Shown here: positions 42,381 through 51,067 of the stretch, in pieces
Layout: every line of letters starts with the position of its first letter
Numbering within the stretch: the first letter of the stretch is position 1
Assembly: GCA_963780655.1 (NCBI GenBank)
Contig: CAWACP010000004.1
Span: 744,001-808,000, forward strand
DNA length: 64,000 nucleotides
Direction of reading: 5' to 3'
Source of the DNA: CAWACP01 sp963780655
GTDB taxonomy: Bacteria > Acidobacteriota > Terriglobia > Bryobacterales > Bryobacteraceae
Made by a program: the position numbers and the translations under genes
Notes under the pieces: model-generated
What the model was told of the DNA's origin: nothing
Database searches by the model: none
Seen by the model: only the letters and a program-made list of their open reading frames with translations

Positions 42381-43154
42381 TCAAAGCCGGTCTATAGCCG
42401 CGAGAACCGATTCCGGCCTGGCCCGCACACGGATATCATCCGTCAGATTCACCCAGCGGATCGTGCCGCTCGCATCAACGAGAAATTCGGCGGGCCGCGC
42501 GATGTCTTTACCTCCCTCGCCCCCTTTGGGATGCAGCACTCCGTACTGCCGGATCGTTTCTGCCCTGGGATCGGAGAGAAATGGAAATCTGTACCCGCGG
42601 GACTGGCAGAGCTTTTGTGACTCGGTGGGCGAATCCACGCTGATTGCCACGACTTCAACGCCACGCTGATGGAACTCGTTCAGGTGCTGCTCGAAACCCC
42701 GCAACTCGGAGTTGCAGAACGGTCACCAGTACCCCCGATAGAAAACGAGCACGAGTCCGCGGTGATCCTTCAAAAGGCCGGTGGATGAGACTTGCTTTCC
42801 AGCGGCATCCAGGAGCACGAACGGCGGCGCTTTCCGGCCGACGTGTAAGGCGCTTTCTGCGGACGGGATCTGCTTCGAGAACCAGGTAACGCTCACAACG
42901 AAGAAAGCGAACAGCAGGGCACTCAGCGCAGCGAGGATCGAGCCGCTGATTTTGCCGCCGTTGTGCTCGGGATCGCGGAACGCGCGCCTGACGCCCACGG
43001 CAATCAGCGCTCCGCCGATCAGGAACAAGAGATAGTTTGCCCATGGAATATCGCGAGTTGCCGGGAACAACGCGAAGAAGGGAATGTAGCTCACCAGCGC
43101 GACAAGAACGACCGCGAATCCCGCCCAGGTTAGAATGTTTCGACGACGCTTCAA
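42381..43154 (-). CDS. Membrane-anchored peroxiredoxin-like protein, candidate selenoprotein (UxxC)
   Basis: Read through TGA at 42725-42723 this is a 257-aa protein: three or so membrane helices in residues 8-95, then an AhpC/TSA-type redoxin domain. The part before the stop ends LVLVFYRGYW and the part after continues PFCNSELRGFEQHLNEF; family members read YRGxWCPxC, so TGA stands at the peroxidatic Cys (codon 144) with the resolving-type Cys at 147, a UxxC site. The downstream 113 codons (VVAISVDSPTESQKL, FPFLSDPRAETIRQYGV) are intact. An 11-bp hairpin follows the UGA. Peroxiredoxin-like selenoproteins are an established class. A nonsense mutation is the alternative. Confidence 0.78.
42696..42720 (-). 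promoter_or_regulatory. Hairpin after the peroxiredoxin UGA (possible SECIS)
   Basis: On the mRNA, starting 2 nt after UGA, GUUCU-GCAACU / CCG / AGUUGC-GGGGU forms six Watson-Crick pairs above five mostly G-U pairs. The 3-nt loop CCG has its G in the third position, so it fits the bacterial SECIS consensus less well than the hairpin in the DUF3179 gene. Confidence 0.4.
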
Positions 43155-43482
43155 GCCGCCAACCTCATGATTAGTATAGCCGGGCGATCGTTACAAGCGG
43201 CCCAAAGTCCATTAGCAAACTGACCCTGGCTGTCGGGCGTTCCTCAAGATGACCTTGCCGGTACAGTGGGCGCGGTCATCGGACGGAAGGGCGCGTACTG
43301 ATACCTGTATTGCCCCCTGGAAAACGGGAGAAAACTCCCGGCCTGGAAGTACCAAACCGGCGGGAGCGCGGTACCACCCGCAATTGTGACGAAACCGCTA
43401 TTGTCCGTTCACGGCGTATGCCCGACATTGTAATTACGCCGTTGAGAATCGGCGTGCGACATAACCGACCGGGAGACCAGAA
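43155..43482. other. Intergenic region with two hairpins before the PilZ gene
   Basis: A 328-bp gap without a gene. Two neighbouring hairpins are visible: CGGGAG-AAAA-CTCCCG at 43325-43340 and GTACC ... GGTAC at 43349-43374. They may be a structured leader of the PilZ gene transcript, but I recognise no known riboswitch consensus. Confidence 0.4.
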
Positions 43483-43830
43483 TTGAAAAACAGACGTGAC
43501 AATTCGGAGCGGCGCGCGGCGGATCGGTTTCCGATAGAGCGCGACCTGAAATACAGAATCCTCAGCAAGCGCAACGGCTATGAAAGCGGGACGGGCACCA
43601 CGGTGAATGTAAGCAGCACCGGCGTGCTGTTCACTACCGAGAGCATTCTCTTGCCCGGCCAGCGCGTGGAAGTGGCCATCTCCTGGCCCGCGCAGTTGAA
43701 CAGCAGCGTCAATCTCAAGCTGGTGGCTCGTGGACGTCTTGTCCGGTTCGAGCAAGGCAAGGCCGCCATGGAGATCCAGCAGTACGAATTCCGAACGTCG
43801 GGCGCCGGGCAGCCGGCGGCAGCGCAGTAA
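43483..43830 (+). CDS. PilZ-domain protein
   Basis: 115-aa single-domain protein. The c-di-GMP-binding arm looks like RRAADRFPIERDLKYRIL (RxxxR-like at its start) and the second motif is NVSSTGVLF, where the usual form is DxSxxG, so the Asp is replaced by Asn. Binding of c-di-GMP is likely but not certain. TTG start at 43483 with GGGAG about 8 nt upstream. A strong terminator follows at 43862. Confidence 0.85.
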   Translation: MKNRRDNSERRAADRFPIERDLKYRILSKRNGYESGTGTTVNVSSTGVLFTTESILLPGQRVEVAISWPAQLNSSVNLKLVARGRLVRFEQGKAAMEIQQYEFRTSGAGQPAAAQ

Positions 43831-43861
43831 TCCTCCTCTCTTTCTCCTTTTCCGCTGCGGA

Positions 43862-43892
43862 CGAGGCGGGCTCACCCCGCCTCGATTTTTTT
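43862..43892 (+). terminator. Rho-independent terminator after the PilZ gene
   Basis: 9-bp GC-rich stem CGAGGCGGG (43862-43870) / CCCGCCTCG (43876-43884) with a 5-nt loop, followed by an A and seven T. It ends transcription of the PilZ gene 32 bp after its stop codon and 8 bp before the convergent SAM hydrolase stop. Confidence 0.9.
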
Positions 43893-43899
43893 AGCCTCC

Positions 43900-44694
43900 T
43901 CAATACAGCGTGAGCTCCACCGGCGATCCGGCTACGCAACCAAGGCGCTTCGCGGCGGAGTCCTGATTCACCGCGACCTCCAGGTATCCGGCGCTCCCCG
44001 GAATCACCAGCGGCTCGCCCGGCTTCCCCTCAGAGAAACTCGCGGCCAGCTGTGATAGGCTCTCCCCGCCGGCGTGGAGCGCGAACTCGCCCGCGGCAAT
44101 CTGCGGGAATTCGTCAAGCCGAAAGCTGGTGATGAGATTTCCGAACCGATCCACCCGCAGAACCGTGCCTGTCCATACTCGTTTACCCGTGCGCACGGGC
44201 CGGAAAAAATCGAGCCTCAGATAATCCGCCACGGGCTTTCCAAACTTTGCCGGCCCCACTCCGCCCGCCAGATAAGCGGCCACGGGGGCGAAAACATCGC
44301 GACCATGAAATGTTCGGCTGAGCGGCTCGAGGAAGAATTTCCCGGCAGTGATGTGGCGGACCCTCTCCCCATTGCCCTCGCGATCGAACACCATGGACAG
44401 CACGCCATTGTCGGGAGCGATGAAATACTGCCCGCCGGCCTCGGCCAGAATCGGCCTCCGCGCGGAGCCTACGCCCGGATCGACCACCACCACGTGAATG
44501 GAGCGGCGCGGGAAATACCGGTATGCCTGGCAGATCACGTAAGCGCCATCGGTTACCGTGAATGGCTGGACCTCGTGGCTGATATCCACGATCCGCGTCC
44601 GCGGCTCGATCCCCAGGATGACGCCCTTCATGGTTCCAACATAGTGATCGGCCGTGCCGAAATCGGTGGTGAGCGTGATCAGCGGATTGACCAT
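43900..44694 (-). CDS. SAM hydrolase/SAM-dependent halogenase-family protein (DUF62)
   Basis: 264 aa, full length. N-terminal domain with PLITLTTDFGTADHYVGTMKG, DISHEVQPF, HVVVVDPGVGSARRP and IAPDNGVLS; the C-terminal beta-barrel contains DRFGNLITS and the adenosine-site region IPGSAGYLEVAVNQDSAA. The Asp/Arg/His set (DPGVGSxR, FHGRDVFAP) is that of S-adenosylmethionine hydrolases, which split SAM to adenosine and methionine, rather than of chlorinases/fluorinases. Transcribed alone. Confidence 0.9.
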   Translation of the reverse strand: MVNPLITLTTDFGTADHYVGTMKGVILGIEPRTRIVDISHEVQPFTVTDGAYVICQAYRYFPRRSIHVVVVDPGVGSARRPILAEAGGQYFIAPDNGVLSMVFDREGNGERVRHITAGKFFLEPLSRTFHGRDVFAPVAAYLAGGVGPAKFGKPVADYLRLDFFRPVRTGKRVWTGTVLRVDRFGNLITSFRLDEFPQIAAGEFALHAGGESLSQLAASFSEGKPGEPLVIPGSAGYLEVAVNQDSAAKRLGCVAGSPVELTLY

Positions 44695-44755
44695 GCGGGG
44701 AGAAGGCTGTCGGGCAGGCGATTAGTTTTCTCATCGCCTGCCCCCAGGTCGCATT

Positions 44756-46444
44756 CTACTTCAGTAGAGCGTTGGCCGCGCTGATATCGAACGATCCGAT
44801 GCCCGTGGTGTAATCCCAACCCGGCGTGGCCGCGTATGCGCCATTCGTACCGGCGATGATGTCGTGAAATCCGACCACCGAAGGCGGAGCCGGCGTCGAC
44901 GTGTTCAGGCCCTGTGCCAGCTTATAGAACAATGGCGACGCGAATCCGAGCTTGTTGCCGTGCGTGGATTCGATGCGCGCCCACGAGCCCAGCGATAGTG
45001 GAGAAGAGAGACTGGTGCCGCCCACCACCAGCGGGGAGCCGCCGACAATGATATTCGCGCCTGAGATATTCGGGTCGGCGTCCATGGCGATGTCCGGCAT
45101 GCCTTTTCCGGCCGCGGCGCCCGGTACGACGCCGCTCTGCCAGAACGGCGCGGTTTCGAGCAGGCTTACTCCGCCGCCGCCCGCATACCAGGCGACCTCG
45201 TTGTTATAGCTTCCGTCCGTGTTCGTGAACAGAGTGGTGCCGCCCACTGCGACGACATACGGCGAAGCCGCCGGGTACGACTGCATCGGCAACCCCGAAT
45301 CGGGGACGCCGTTGGCGCCCACCACGGGACAAAACGCGCCGACGTCGCCGGTGGACGAGAACACGGTCTGCCCCTGCGCTGCCGCCTCGGCGAACACTTC
45401 GTCATCGGCCAGCATGGAGCCGTCCAGATAAGCGAACGCTTCGCACTCTCCGAAAGAGGCGCTGCCGGCCTTCACTACCGGGTTCGCCACAAATCGGTTG
45501 AAAGAGATCGCGATATCGGAATCCGTCAGCGAAGTAGCGACGTAGAAGTACAGATGCTTCACGCTTCCGGCAATGCCGGTGGACGATTGCGAATCGAGGT
45601 CCCACTCGTCCGCGCCAGATGTGTCCGTGCTCGCAATGCCTGAGAGGTTGACGGTCACCGGAACCTGGGGGAGCTTGTACAGCGTCTCGAACTGACGCAG
45701 GTCTTTCACCACCTGGGTTAAGTCGCCCTCGGCGAAAATGGCGATGCTCGTATTACTGCCGGTCGCCGTCCTGCCGATGTCGTATGCCTTCTGGAAATCC
45801 TGCGGCCCATAGACGCTGCGGTTGAGATCCGGCACAGTCGGCGTGCCTGTCGCCTTCACCAGGAACGGCCGCATCGCGGCAATGCTGTTCAGCCCGAGAA
45901 CGGACAGCACGGTCCCCGACAGCGACGACGGAACCTGCGCGTCCGCGCTGTTGGCGAAAACGGTGGCGCCGTTCAGCGTGTAAGAAGTGATGGCGGTGTT
46001 GAAGGCTGTCTCCACGTTGCGAGCCGTCCCGTCCGCGGTGACGAACAGACGATTGGCATCTACCTGGATGCTGGTAAAGCCGTTGCTCGAAAGATATTGC
46101 TCGACGGCCTGCGCCTGCGCCGCTGTGGGTGAATAAGTGGCCGCGAACTGGGCGGCGGTCAGTGAGGTCCCATACAACGAGTCGGTGGGATCGCTCATCC
46201 GCTGAATCAGGGTTTCGAGCGCCGCGGCGTTCCGCAGCTTCAGAGCTACGGCGACGTGCATCGGCGTGGCGGCGTCGGCCGCGCCAATCACGCTGCCATT
46301 GTTCAGCGTCAGCGCCTTTGTGCCGGTGGAAACCCATGCGCTCTGCGCCTGTGCGGCGGTCAGAAGAATTGCGGTAAGAGCGCCTGCACAAAGGCGATGC
46401 GCTCTGCGACTGGAAACACGGACACACGAATAGCCAGTAAGCAT
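44756..46444 (-). CDS. S53-family peptidase with pro-domain (pro-kumamolisin-like)
   Basis: 562 aa from the ATG at 46444, which has GAGGAG 9 nt upstream. Signal peptide near residue 30 (AAQAQS). Pro-domain of the pro-kumamolisin type (residues 35-190: SLYGTSLTAAQFAATYSP). Catalytic subtilisin-like domain: Glu/Asp pair in DEWDLDSQ, oxyanion Asp region FSSTGDVGAF, and the catalytic Ser in GGTSLSSPL where GTSASAP is usual. Secreted acid-active serine-carboxyl peptidase that matures by removing the pro-domain; soil Acidobacteria carry many. Faces the ybaK gene across a 165-bp divergent spacer. Confidence 0.92.
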   Translation of the reverse strand: MLTGYSCVRVSSRRAHRLCAGALTAILLTAAQAQSAWVSTGTKALTLNNGSVIGAADAATPMHVAVALKLRNAAALETLIQRMSDPTDSLYGTSLTAAQFAATYSPTAAQAQAVEQYLSSNGFTSIQVDANRLFVTADGTARNVETAFNTAITSYTLNGATVFANSADAQVPSSLSGTVLSVLGLNSIAAMRPFLVKATGTPTVPDLNRSVYGPQDFQKAYDIGRTATGSNTSIAIFAEGDLTQVVKDLRQFETLYKLPQVPVTVNLSGIASTDTSGADEWDLDSQSSTGIAGSVKHLYFYVATSLTDSDIAISFNRFVANPVVKAGSASFGECEAFAYLDGSMLADDEVFAEAAAQGQTVFSSTGDVGAFCPVVGANGVPDSGLPMQSYPAASPYVVAVGGTTLFTNTDGSYNNEVAWYAGGGGVSLLETAPFWQSGVVPGAAAGKGMPDIAMDADPNISGANIIVGGSPLVVGGTSLSSPLSLGSWARIESTHGNKLGFASPLFYKLAQGLNTSTPAPPSVVGFHDIIAGTNGAYAATPGWDYTTGIGSFDISAANALLK

Positions 46445-46609
46445 TTCGGACGTTCTCCTCAATCTGGTCGTTGTTGGGCTGGTTGGCCCTGCGGCGCTCA
46501 TGGGCTCATGAGCAGCCCTTATACTGAACGTCAGACGCAAGCTCGGAAAATTCCTTACTACGGCTGATTTCTGATGAACCCTTAAGGTCCTGCCAAGGGT
46601 CTCTACGGC

Positions 46610-47104
46610 ATGAAAACTAACGCGATGCGCATCCTGGACAACATGGGCATCGCTTATGAGTTGCGCGAGTACGAGGTGGACCCCGACGATCTCGCGGCCG
46701 AAACGGTGGCCCGCAAAGTCGGACTTCCGCCCGAGCAGGTCTTTAAGACGCTGGTGGCGCGCGGAGACCGGGCGGGGGTTTGCCTGGCGGTGATCCCAGC
46801 CAATCAGGAGCTGGACGGCAAGGCGCTTGCCCGCCTTACCGGCGACCGGCACGTCGAGTTGGTTCCCTTAAAGGAAGTCCAGAGCCTCACCGGCTATATT
46901 CGCGGCGGCGTCACCGCGCTCGGGTGCAAACGCGAGTACCCGGTTTATGCGGATGAAACGATCGAGCTGTTCGATGTTGTCGCGCTGTCCGCGGGCGTTC
47001 GCGGAACTCAGGTCCTGATCGCGCCGGCCGATTACCTGCGCGCAACGAACGCGGTGCTGGGGCCGATCGCACGGGACAAGGTTAAGCGACCCGCCTCTAC
47101 CTGA
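46610..47104 (+). CDS. ybaK: Cys-tRNA(Pro)/Cys-tRNA(Cys) deacylase YbaK
   Basis: 164-aa trans-editing protein that hydrolyses mischarged Cys-tRNA(Pro). Family landmarks: residues 1-20 TNAMRILDNMGIAYELREYE, the catalytic-region Lys in VFKTLVARGDR, then GYIRGGVTALG. Length is normal (E. coli YbaK 159 aa). Single gene. Confidence 0.92.
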   Translation: MKTNAMRILDNMGIAYELREYEVDPDDLAAETVARKVGLPPEQVFKTLVARGDRAGVCLAVIPANQELDGKALARLTGDRHVELVPLKEVQSLTGYIRGGVTALGCKREYPVYADETIELFDVVALSAGVRGTQVLIAPADYLRATNAVLGPIARDKVKRPAST

Positions 47105-47108
47105 CTCC

Positions 47109-47930
47109 TCAGAACCGTAGGCCGCCGCTGCAGATCAGCACTTCGCCGGTCACGTAATCCGACAGCGGAGAACAGAAGAACAGCACCGCGTTGGCGGCAT
47201 CCTGAGTCGTCCCCAGGCGCCCGAGAGGAATGCTGTTCCGCGCCGCCTCCAGCAGTTTCGGGTTTGCTCCCACGGGAATCTGCCGGCCTTTGATGTCGAT
47301 GGTCGCCGCGCCGCTGTCGAGCGGCTGAATAAGCCGCGTTTCAATCAGTCCGAAGCCGACCGCATTCACCGTTACGTTGTATCTCCCCCACTCCTTCGCC
47401 AGCGTCTTCGTCAACCCGACTATGGCGGCTTTGCCCGATGAGTACCCAACCTGGCCGGCATTGCCGTCGGTACCAGCGATGGAGGTGATGTTCACCACTT
47501 TGCGCATGACGCGGCGTCCCTCGGCGGCCTCGCGCTTCGCTGACTCCCTGATCCACTCCGACGCTGCGCGCAGCAACCGGAACGGCGCCTTGATGTGGAT
47601 ATCGAGAAGCGCCTGGAACTGCTCGTCGGTGGTCTTCTGAATCACGCTGTCCCACGTATAGCCCGCGTTATTGACAATGATGTCGAGCGATCCGAACCGG
47701 TCGAGCGTGGCCTGCGCCAGCCGCGCGGGGAAATCGGCGTCGGTAAGGTCTCCGGCCGTCCAGGCGGCTTTATGGCCAAGCGCGTCGGCGGCTTCCTTCG
47801 CGGCCTCGTCGTCGATGTCGTTGACCATCACCGATGCGCCCCAGGCGGCCAGCTCCGCCGCGATAGCACGCCCGATTCCACGGCCCGATCCGGTCACCAA
47901 AGCGGCCCTGCCTTCCAACGTGAACGGCAT
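47109..47930 (-). CDS. Short-chain dehydrogenase/reductase (3-oxoacyl-ACP reductase-like)
   Basis: 273-aa classical SDR. Nucleotide-binding GSGRGIGRAIA after ALVT, NNAGYTWDSV, catalytic Ser in NITSIAGTDG, and YSSGKAA (YxxxK) for Tyr/Lys. The C-terminal part contains PLSDYVTGEVLICSGG. NAD(P)H specificity uncertain. Resembles FabG-type reductases, but alone here and therefore of unknown substrate. Convergent with ybaK. Confidence 0.9.
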   Translation of the reverse strand: MPFTLEGRAALVTGSGRGIGRAIAAELAAWGASVMVNDIDDEAAKEAADALGHKAAWTAGDLTDADFPARLAQATLDRFGSLDIIVNNAGYTWDSVIQKTTDEQFQALLDIHIKAPFRLLRAASEWIRESAKREAAEGRRVMRKVVNITSIAGTDGNAGQVGYSSGKAAIVGLTKTLAKEWGRYNVTVNAVGFGLIETRLIQPLDSGAATIDIKGRQIPVGANPKLLEAARNSIPLGRLGTTQDAANAVLFFCSPLSDYVTGEVLICSGGLRF

Positions 47931-47968
47931 AACAAGCTTGTATCACACGCCACCGCCCGCGGGTGACG

Positions 47969-48379
47969 TCACCCCACCTTCCGGGCCACCACAGCGCCCA
48001 GCCCCGCGGCGATCGAGATAACCAACAGCATCACCATCTCAAAAGGCCAGAGGTTGTGAGCGGTTGGGTCTTTCACACAATCGACGATAATCAGAGCCGT
48101 ATTCCCTCCGAGCAGGCCCAGCGTGAGCGCGAGTGGAACGAAAGCGACCGCCGCGTCCGGCGCCCGCCACGCCAGCAGAAAGCCTGCCAGCGCCAGGCCT
48201 GCGACCAGCGAAACCAGGGAATGGGTGGAATCGGCGCGATGCGAGTACGGCTGGAACTGGAACACAAAGACCGCATGCAGCAGCAGCCCTGTCGCAAACG
48301 CCACGGCGATCCGCCACTGAACATCGAAACGTGTCCAGGCCGGAGGCGCCGCGGGTTGTTGGGCCGGTGAATCGGGCAT
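47969..48379 (-). CDS. Hypothetical four-helix membrane protein
   Basis: 136 aa from the ATG at 48379 (MPDSPAQQPAAPP); the frame is open to another ATG at 48409. A proline-rich cytoplasmic start is followed by four hydrophobic helices (VAFATGLLLHAVFVF, LVSLVAGLALAGFLLAW, FVPLALTLGLLGGNTALII, EMVMLLVISIAAGLGAVVA). I do not recognise a family. Divergent from the Fe-S oxidoreductase gene. Confidence 0.7.
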   Translation of the reverse strand: MPDSPAQQPAAPPAWTRFDVQWRIAVAFATGLLLHAVFVFQFQPYSHRADSTHSLVSLVAGLALAGFLLAWRAPDAAVAFVPLALTLGLLGGNTALIIVDCVKDPTAHNLWPFEMVMLLVISIAAGLGAVVARKVG

Positions 48380-48444
48380 CGGTGATACGGTTCGAGTATA
48401 TCGGGCCATAGGCCGGCGGGCATTTCACGTTAAGCTGATGGGCG

Positions 48445-50304
48445 ATGGTTCAGCTCTCGTGGCCGGAGCGGGCGATCCTTCTCCTGCTGATAGCGGCATC
48501 GGCGTACGGGTTCTGGCGCCGGTTTCATATCGTCTGGCATAACATCGAGCGGGCCCGGCCCGATCCGGATTTCACCATACAGCCCGTTGGCCGGCGCATC
48601 CACGACTTCCTGTGGGAAGTGATGCTGCAGGGCAAGGTGATCCGGCAGCGGCCTCTTCCAGGCATCGCGCACGCGCTGGTTTTCTGGGGCTTCTGCGCGT
48701 TCGGGCTCGTATCGCTCAACCACTTCGGCGCCGGCCTCGGCCTCGGCTTTGTCTCGCGCGAGGGCGCGTTCGGCCGCCTGTATTTCGGCTTCGCGGCCGT
48801 GTTCGCGGTCGCCGTGGCGGCAGCCATCGTGGGTCTCACCTTCCGGCGTTTCGTCATCAGACCCGCGGCGCTGGGGAAGGTGTCGCCCGAATCCGGCATC
48901 ATCGCGCTGCTCATTTTCCTGCTGATGATCACGTACCTGGCGGCGCTGTTCGTGCCCGAAGGTTCGCGCGCCGGCCATGCGCTCTGGTGGGCGCACACGG
49001 TGACGCTGCTCGCCTTCCTGCCGCTGATCCCGCACACCAAGCATCTCCACCTGGCGCTCAGCCCGGTGACGGTGTTTCTCAAGCGCGACCGGTTCAGCAA
49101 AATTCCGCCGCTCGCCGGCGATGAGGACTTCGGCCTCGATACTGGCAAGGACCTCACGAAGCTGCTGGCGCTGCAGGTCTATTCATGCGTGGAGTGCGGG
49201 CGCTGCACCGAACACTGCCCGGCGCACTTAACGGGCAAGATTCTCAACCCGAAGGAAATCGCGCTCGGCACGCGCCGCTACCTGAACGAGTTCGGCGCCG
49301 GAGCGGAAGAGCCGCTGATCGGCGTTCACATCTCGCAGGAAGCGGTGTTCCAGTGCACCACCTGCGGCTCGTGCGAATTCCAGTGTCCGGTCGGCATCCA
49401 GCATCTGCCGCTGATCGTCGGACTGCGGCGCGGCGCCGTGAACACCGGCAAGTGGGAAGACGACCACGGCACGAAGCTGTTTCTCAATCTGGAACGCAGC
49501 GGCAACGCGCTCGGGTTCCCCGCGGGCGAGCGCGACAAGTTCATTCAGAAACAAGAGCTGCCGGTGTTCGATGGCTCGCAGGAGTATTGCCTGTGGCTGG
49601 GCTGCATGGGCGGCTACGATCCGCAGGGGCGAGAGATCGTGGCGGCATTCGCGGAAGTGATGCGGCACATCGGCGCCAGCTTCGGCGTCCTCCGCAAAGA
49701 GCGATGCACGGGCGACCCAGCCCGCCGCCTGGGCAACGATCTCGTCTTTAGCCAGCTTGCCGAGGCGAACCTCGAGAGCCTTGCGAAAAGCGGCGTAAAG
49801 AAGATCATCTCCATCTGCCCCCACTGCGTCCGCACCATCGGCGAGGACTGGCGCGAGTACGGCGAAGCCCCGCCCGTCGAGCACCACAGCGAGTTCATGG
49901 CGCGGCACATGGACAAGCTTCCTCCCCGCGGCGATCTCGGGAGCGAGAAGGTGGTTTATCACGACCCGTGCTACCTGGGCCGCTATCGCAATGTGTACGA
50001 CGAGCCGCGCGCGGTAATCTCGCGTTTCGCCGAACAAGTGGATCCGGAGCGAGCGCGCGAACGGTCGTTCTGCTGCGGCGCGGGCGGCGGCCTGGCTTTT
50101 CTGGGCGAAGAAAAGGGTGAGCGCGTGAGCGTGGAGCGCGCGCGGCAGTTGGCAGCTACCGGCGCTCAGGTGGTGGGCGCAGCGTGCCCATTCTGCAACA
50201 CGATGTTTCGCGACGCACTGGCCGGCCTCGGTCCCGACGCGCCCAGGTTGCTTGACATCGCGCAGATTGCCGCGGCGGCGCTGCCGAAGGATTCTGCGTC
50301 GTAA
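48445..50304 (+). CDS. Membrane-bound Fe-S oxidoreductase (heterodisulfide reductase/FadF-like)
   Basis: 619 aa. N-terminal cytochrome b/NarI-like membrane part of about five helices (residues 8-215), two [4Fe-4S] ferredoxin motifs (CVECGRCTEHCP and CTTCGSCEFQCP), then two CCG-type domains (CLWLGC ... CPHC; HDPCYLGR ... FCCGAGGG ... CPFC). Proteins of this layout pass electrons from an electron-transfer flavoprotein, for example during fatty acid oxidation, to membrane quinone (family knowledge); no etf genes are in this window. No pairing subunit nearby. Confidence 0.88.
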   Translation: MVQLSWPERAILLLLIAASAYGFWRRFHIVWHNIERARPDPDFTIQPVGRRIHDFLWEVMLQGKVIRQRPLPGIAHALVFWGFCAFGLVSLNHFGAGLGLGFVSREGAFGRLYFGFAAVFAVAVAAAIVGLTFRRFVIRPAALGKVSPESGIIALLIFLLMITYLAALFVPEGSRAGHALWWAHTVTLLAFLPLIPHTKHLHLALSPVTVFLKRDRFSKIPPLAGDEDFGLDTGKDLTKLLALQVYSCVECGRCTEHCPAHLTGKILNPKEIALGTRRYLNEFGAGAEEPLIGVHISQEAVFQCTTCGSCEFQCPVGIQHLPLIVGLRRGAVNTGKWEDDHGTKLFLNLERSGNALGFPAGERDKFIQKQELPVFDGSQEYCLWLGCMGGYDPQGREIVAAFAEVMRHIGASFGVLRKERCTGDPARRLGNDLVFSQLAEANLESLAKSGVKKIISICPHCVRTIGEDWREYGEAPPVEHHSEFMARHMDKLPPRGDLGSEKVVYHDPCYLGRYRNVYDEPRAVISRFAEQVDPERARERSFCCGAGGGLAFLGEEKGERVSVERARQLAATGAQVVGAACPFCNTMFRDALAGLGPDAPRLLDIAQIAAAALPKDSAS

Positions 50305-50318
50305 GCCGAAGCAGTCTC

Positions 50319-50735
50319 CTACGAGTTCTTTTCAGCGGGGATCCGGATGCCGGGAAGCTTGCTGAATTCCTCGTCAAACGTGAGCACCAGTCCTTCGGCC
50401 CGCTCGAGGGCGATACGCGCAATCGCTGCGTCTGCAAAGCTCAGGCGTGAACTGCCCTGATGGGTGAACATTTCGAAGGCGTCCGAAAAGAGGTCGGAAC
50501 ACGGAACGAAATCGAGTTCGTCTGCGTCCAGCAACAACCTCCCCGCAAGCGCCGCAGCCGCGAGATCGCGTCGCACCAGCAGCACGGTGGCAACTTCCAG
50601 AAAGACGTATTCGAGCAGGAGCCCTCGGCCCCACTCCCCCTTTAGAAACCGCTCCATCAGAACGCACGCCGCCCGGTGGTGTGCGTCGCGCTTGTTGTGG
50701 AAACCGATGATGAAGCTCGAGTCGAGTACAATCAT
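50319..50735 (-). CDS. PIN-domain ribonuclease toxin (VapC-like)
   Basis: 138 aa. The PIN acid residues are visible: Asp5 in VLDSSFII, Glu in FLEVATVLL, Asp in LSFADAAIARIA, and Asp in LTFDEEF. Likely a VapC tRNA/rRNA endonuclease neutralised by the gene upstream. The ATG overlaps the stop codon of the antitoxin gene by 4 nt. Confidence 0.88.
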   Translation of the reverse strand: MIVLDSSFIIGFHNKRDAHHRAACVLMERFLKGEWGRGLLLEYVFLEVATVLLVRRDLAAAALAGRLLLDADELDFVPCSDLFSDAFEMFTHQGSSRLSFADAAIARIALERAEGLVLTFDEEFSKLPGIRIPAEKNS

Positions 50736-50971
50736 CGCCCTGGGCCGTAAACGATGGTGTCAATCTCGGAGCTGAGTCGTTCGTTGCCCTCCGGGTACAG
50801 CTCCGGGCGGAGCGCCGCAAGGCTTGCCGACCCGCGCTTTATCGTTCCCCGCCCAAGATACTGCCGGATCGCTTCAGTTAGCAGATCGCCCACGGTGCGC
50901 CCCTCCAATACCGCGCGCGCACGCAGCGCCCGATAAACCTGTTCGTCCAGATTGCGGACCGTCGTATCCAT
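50732..50971 (-). CDS. Ribbon-helix-helix antitoxin (VapB-like)
   Basis: 79-aa protein with an N-terminal ribbon-helix-helix fold (MDTTVRNLDEQVYRALRARA, VGDLLTEAIRQYL) and a C-terminal tail that probably wraps the PIN toxin (SEIDTIVYGPGR). It would bind the operator of its own promoter. The first gene of the pair; divergent from the TetR gene with an 87-bp spacer. Confidence 0.85.
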   Translation of the reverse strand: MDTTVRNLDEQVYRALRARAVLEGRTVGDLLTEAIRQYLGRGTIKRGSASLAALRPELYPEGNERLSSEIDTIVYGPGR

Positions 50972-51018
50972 CTTGTACTACTTGTAACACATTCTCGCGA
51001 GAGCCGAACCATTACCTG

Positions 51019-51067
51019 TTGACTTGGATTGATTCATACGTATAATTGAAACAAACGTATGAATCAA
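51019..51067 (+). promoter_or_regulatory. Promoter with perfect inverted-repeat operator overlapping the TetR start
   Basis: -35 TTGACT (51019-51024), 16-bp spacer, -10 TATAAT (51041-51046). A perfect 13-bp inverted repeat, TTGATTCATACGT (51029-51041) and ACGTATGAATCAA (51055-51067), covers spacer, -10 and the start codon ATG at 51059. Expected transcription start near 51053, about 6 nt before the ATG. The arrangement fits tight autorepression by the TetR protein encoded here. Confidence 0.85.
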
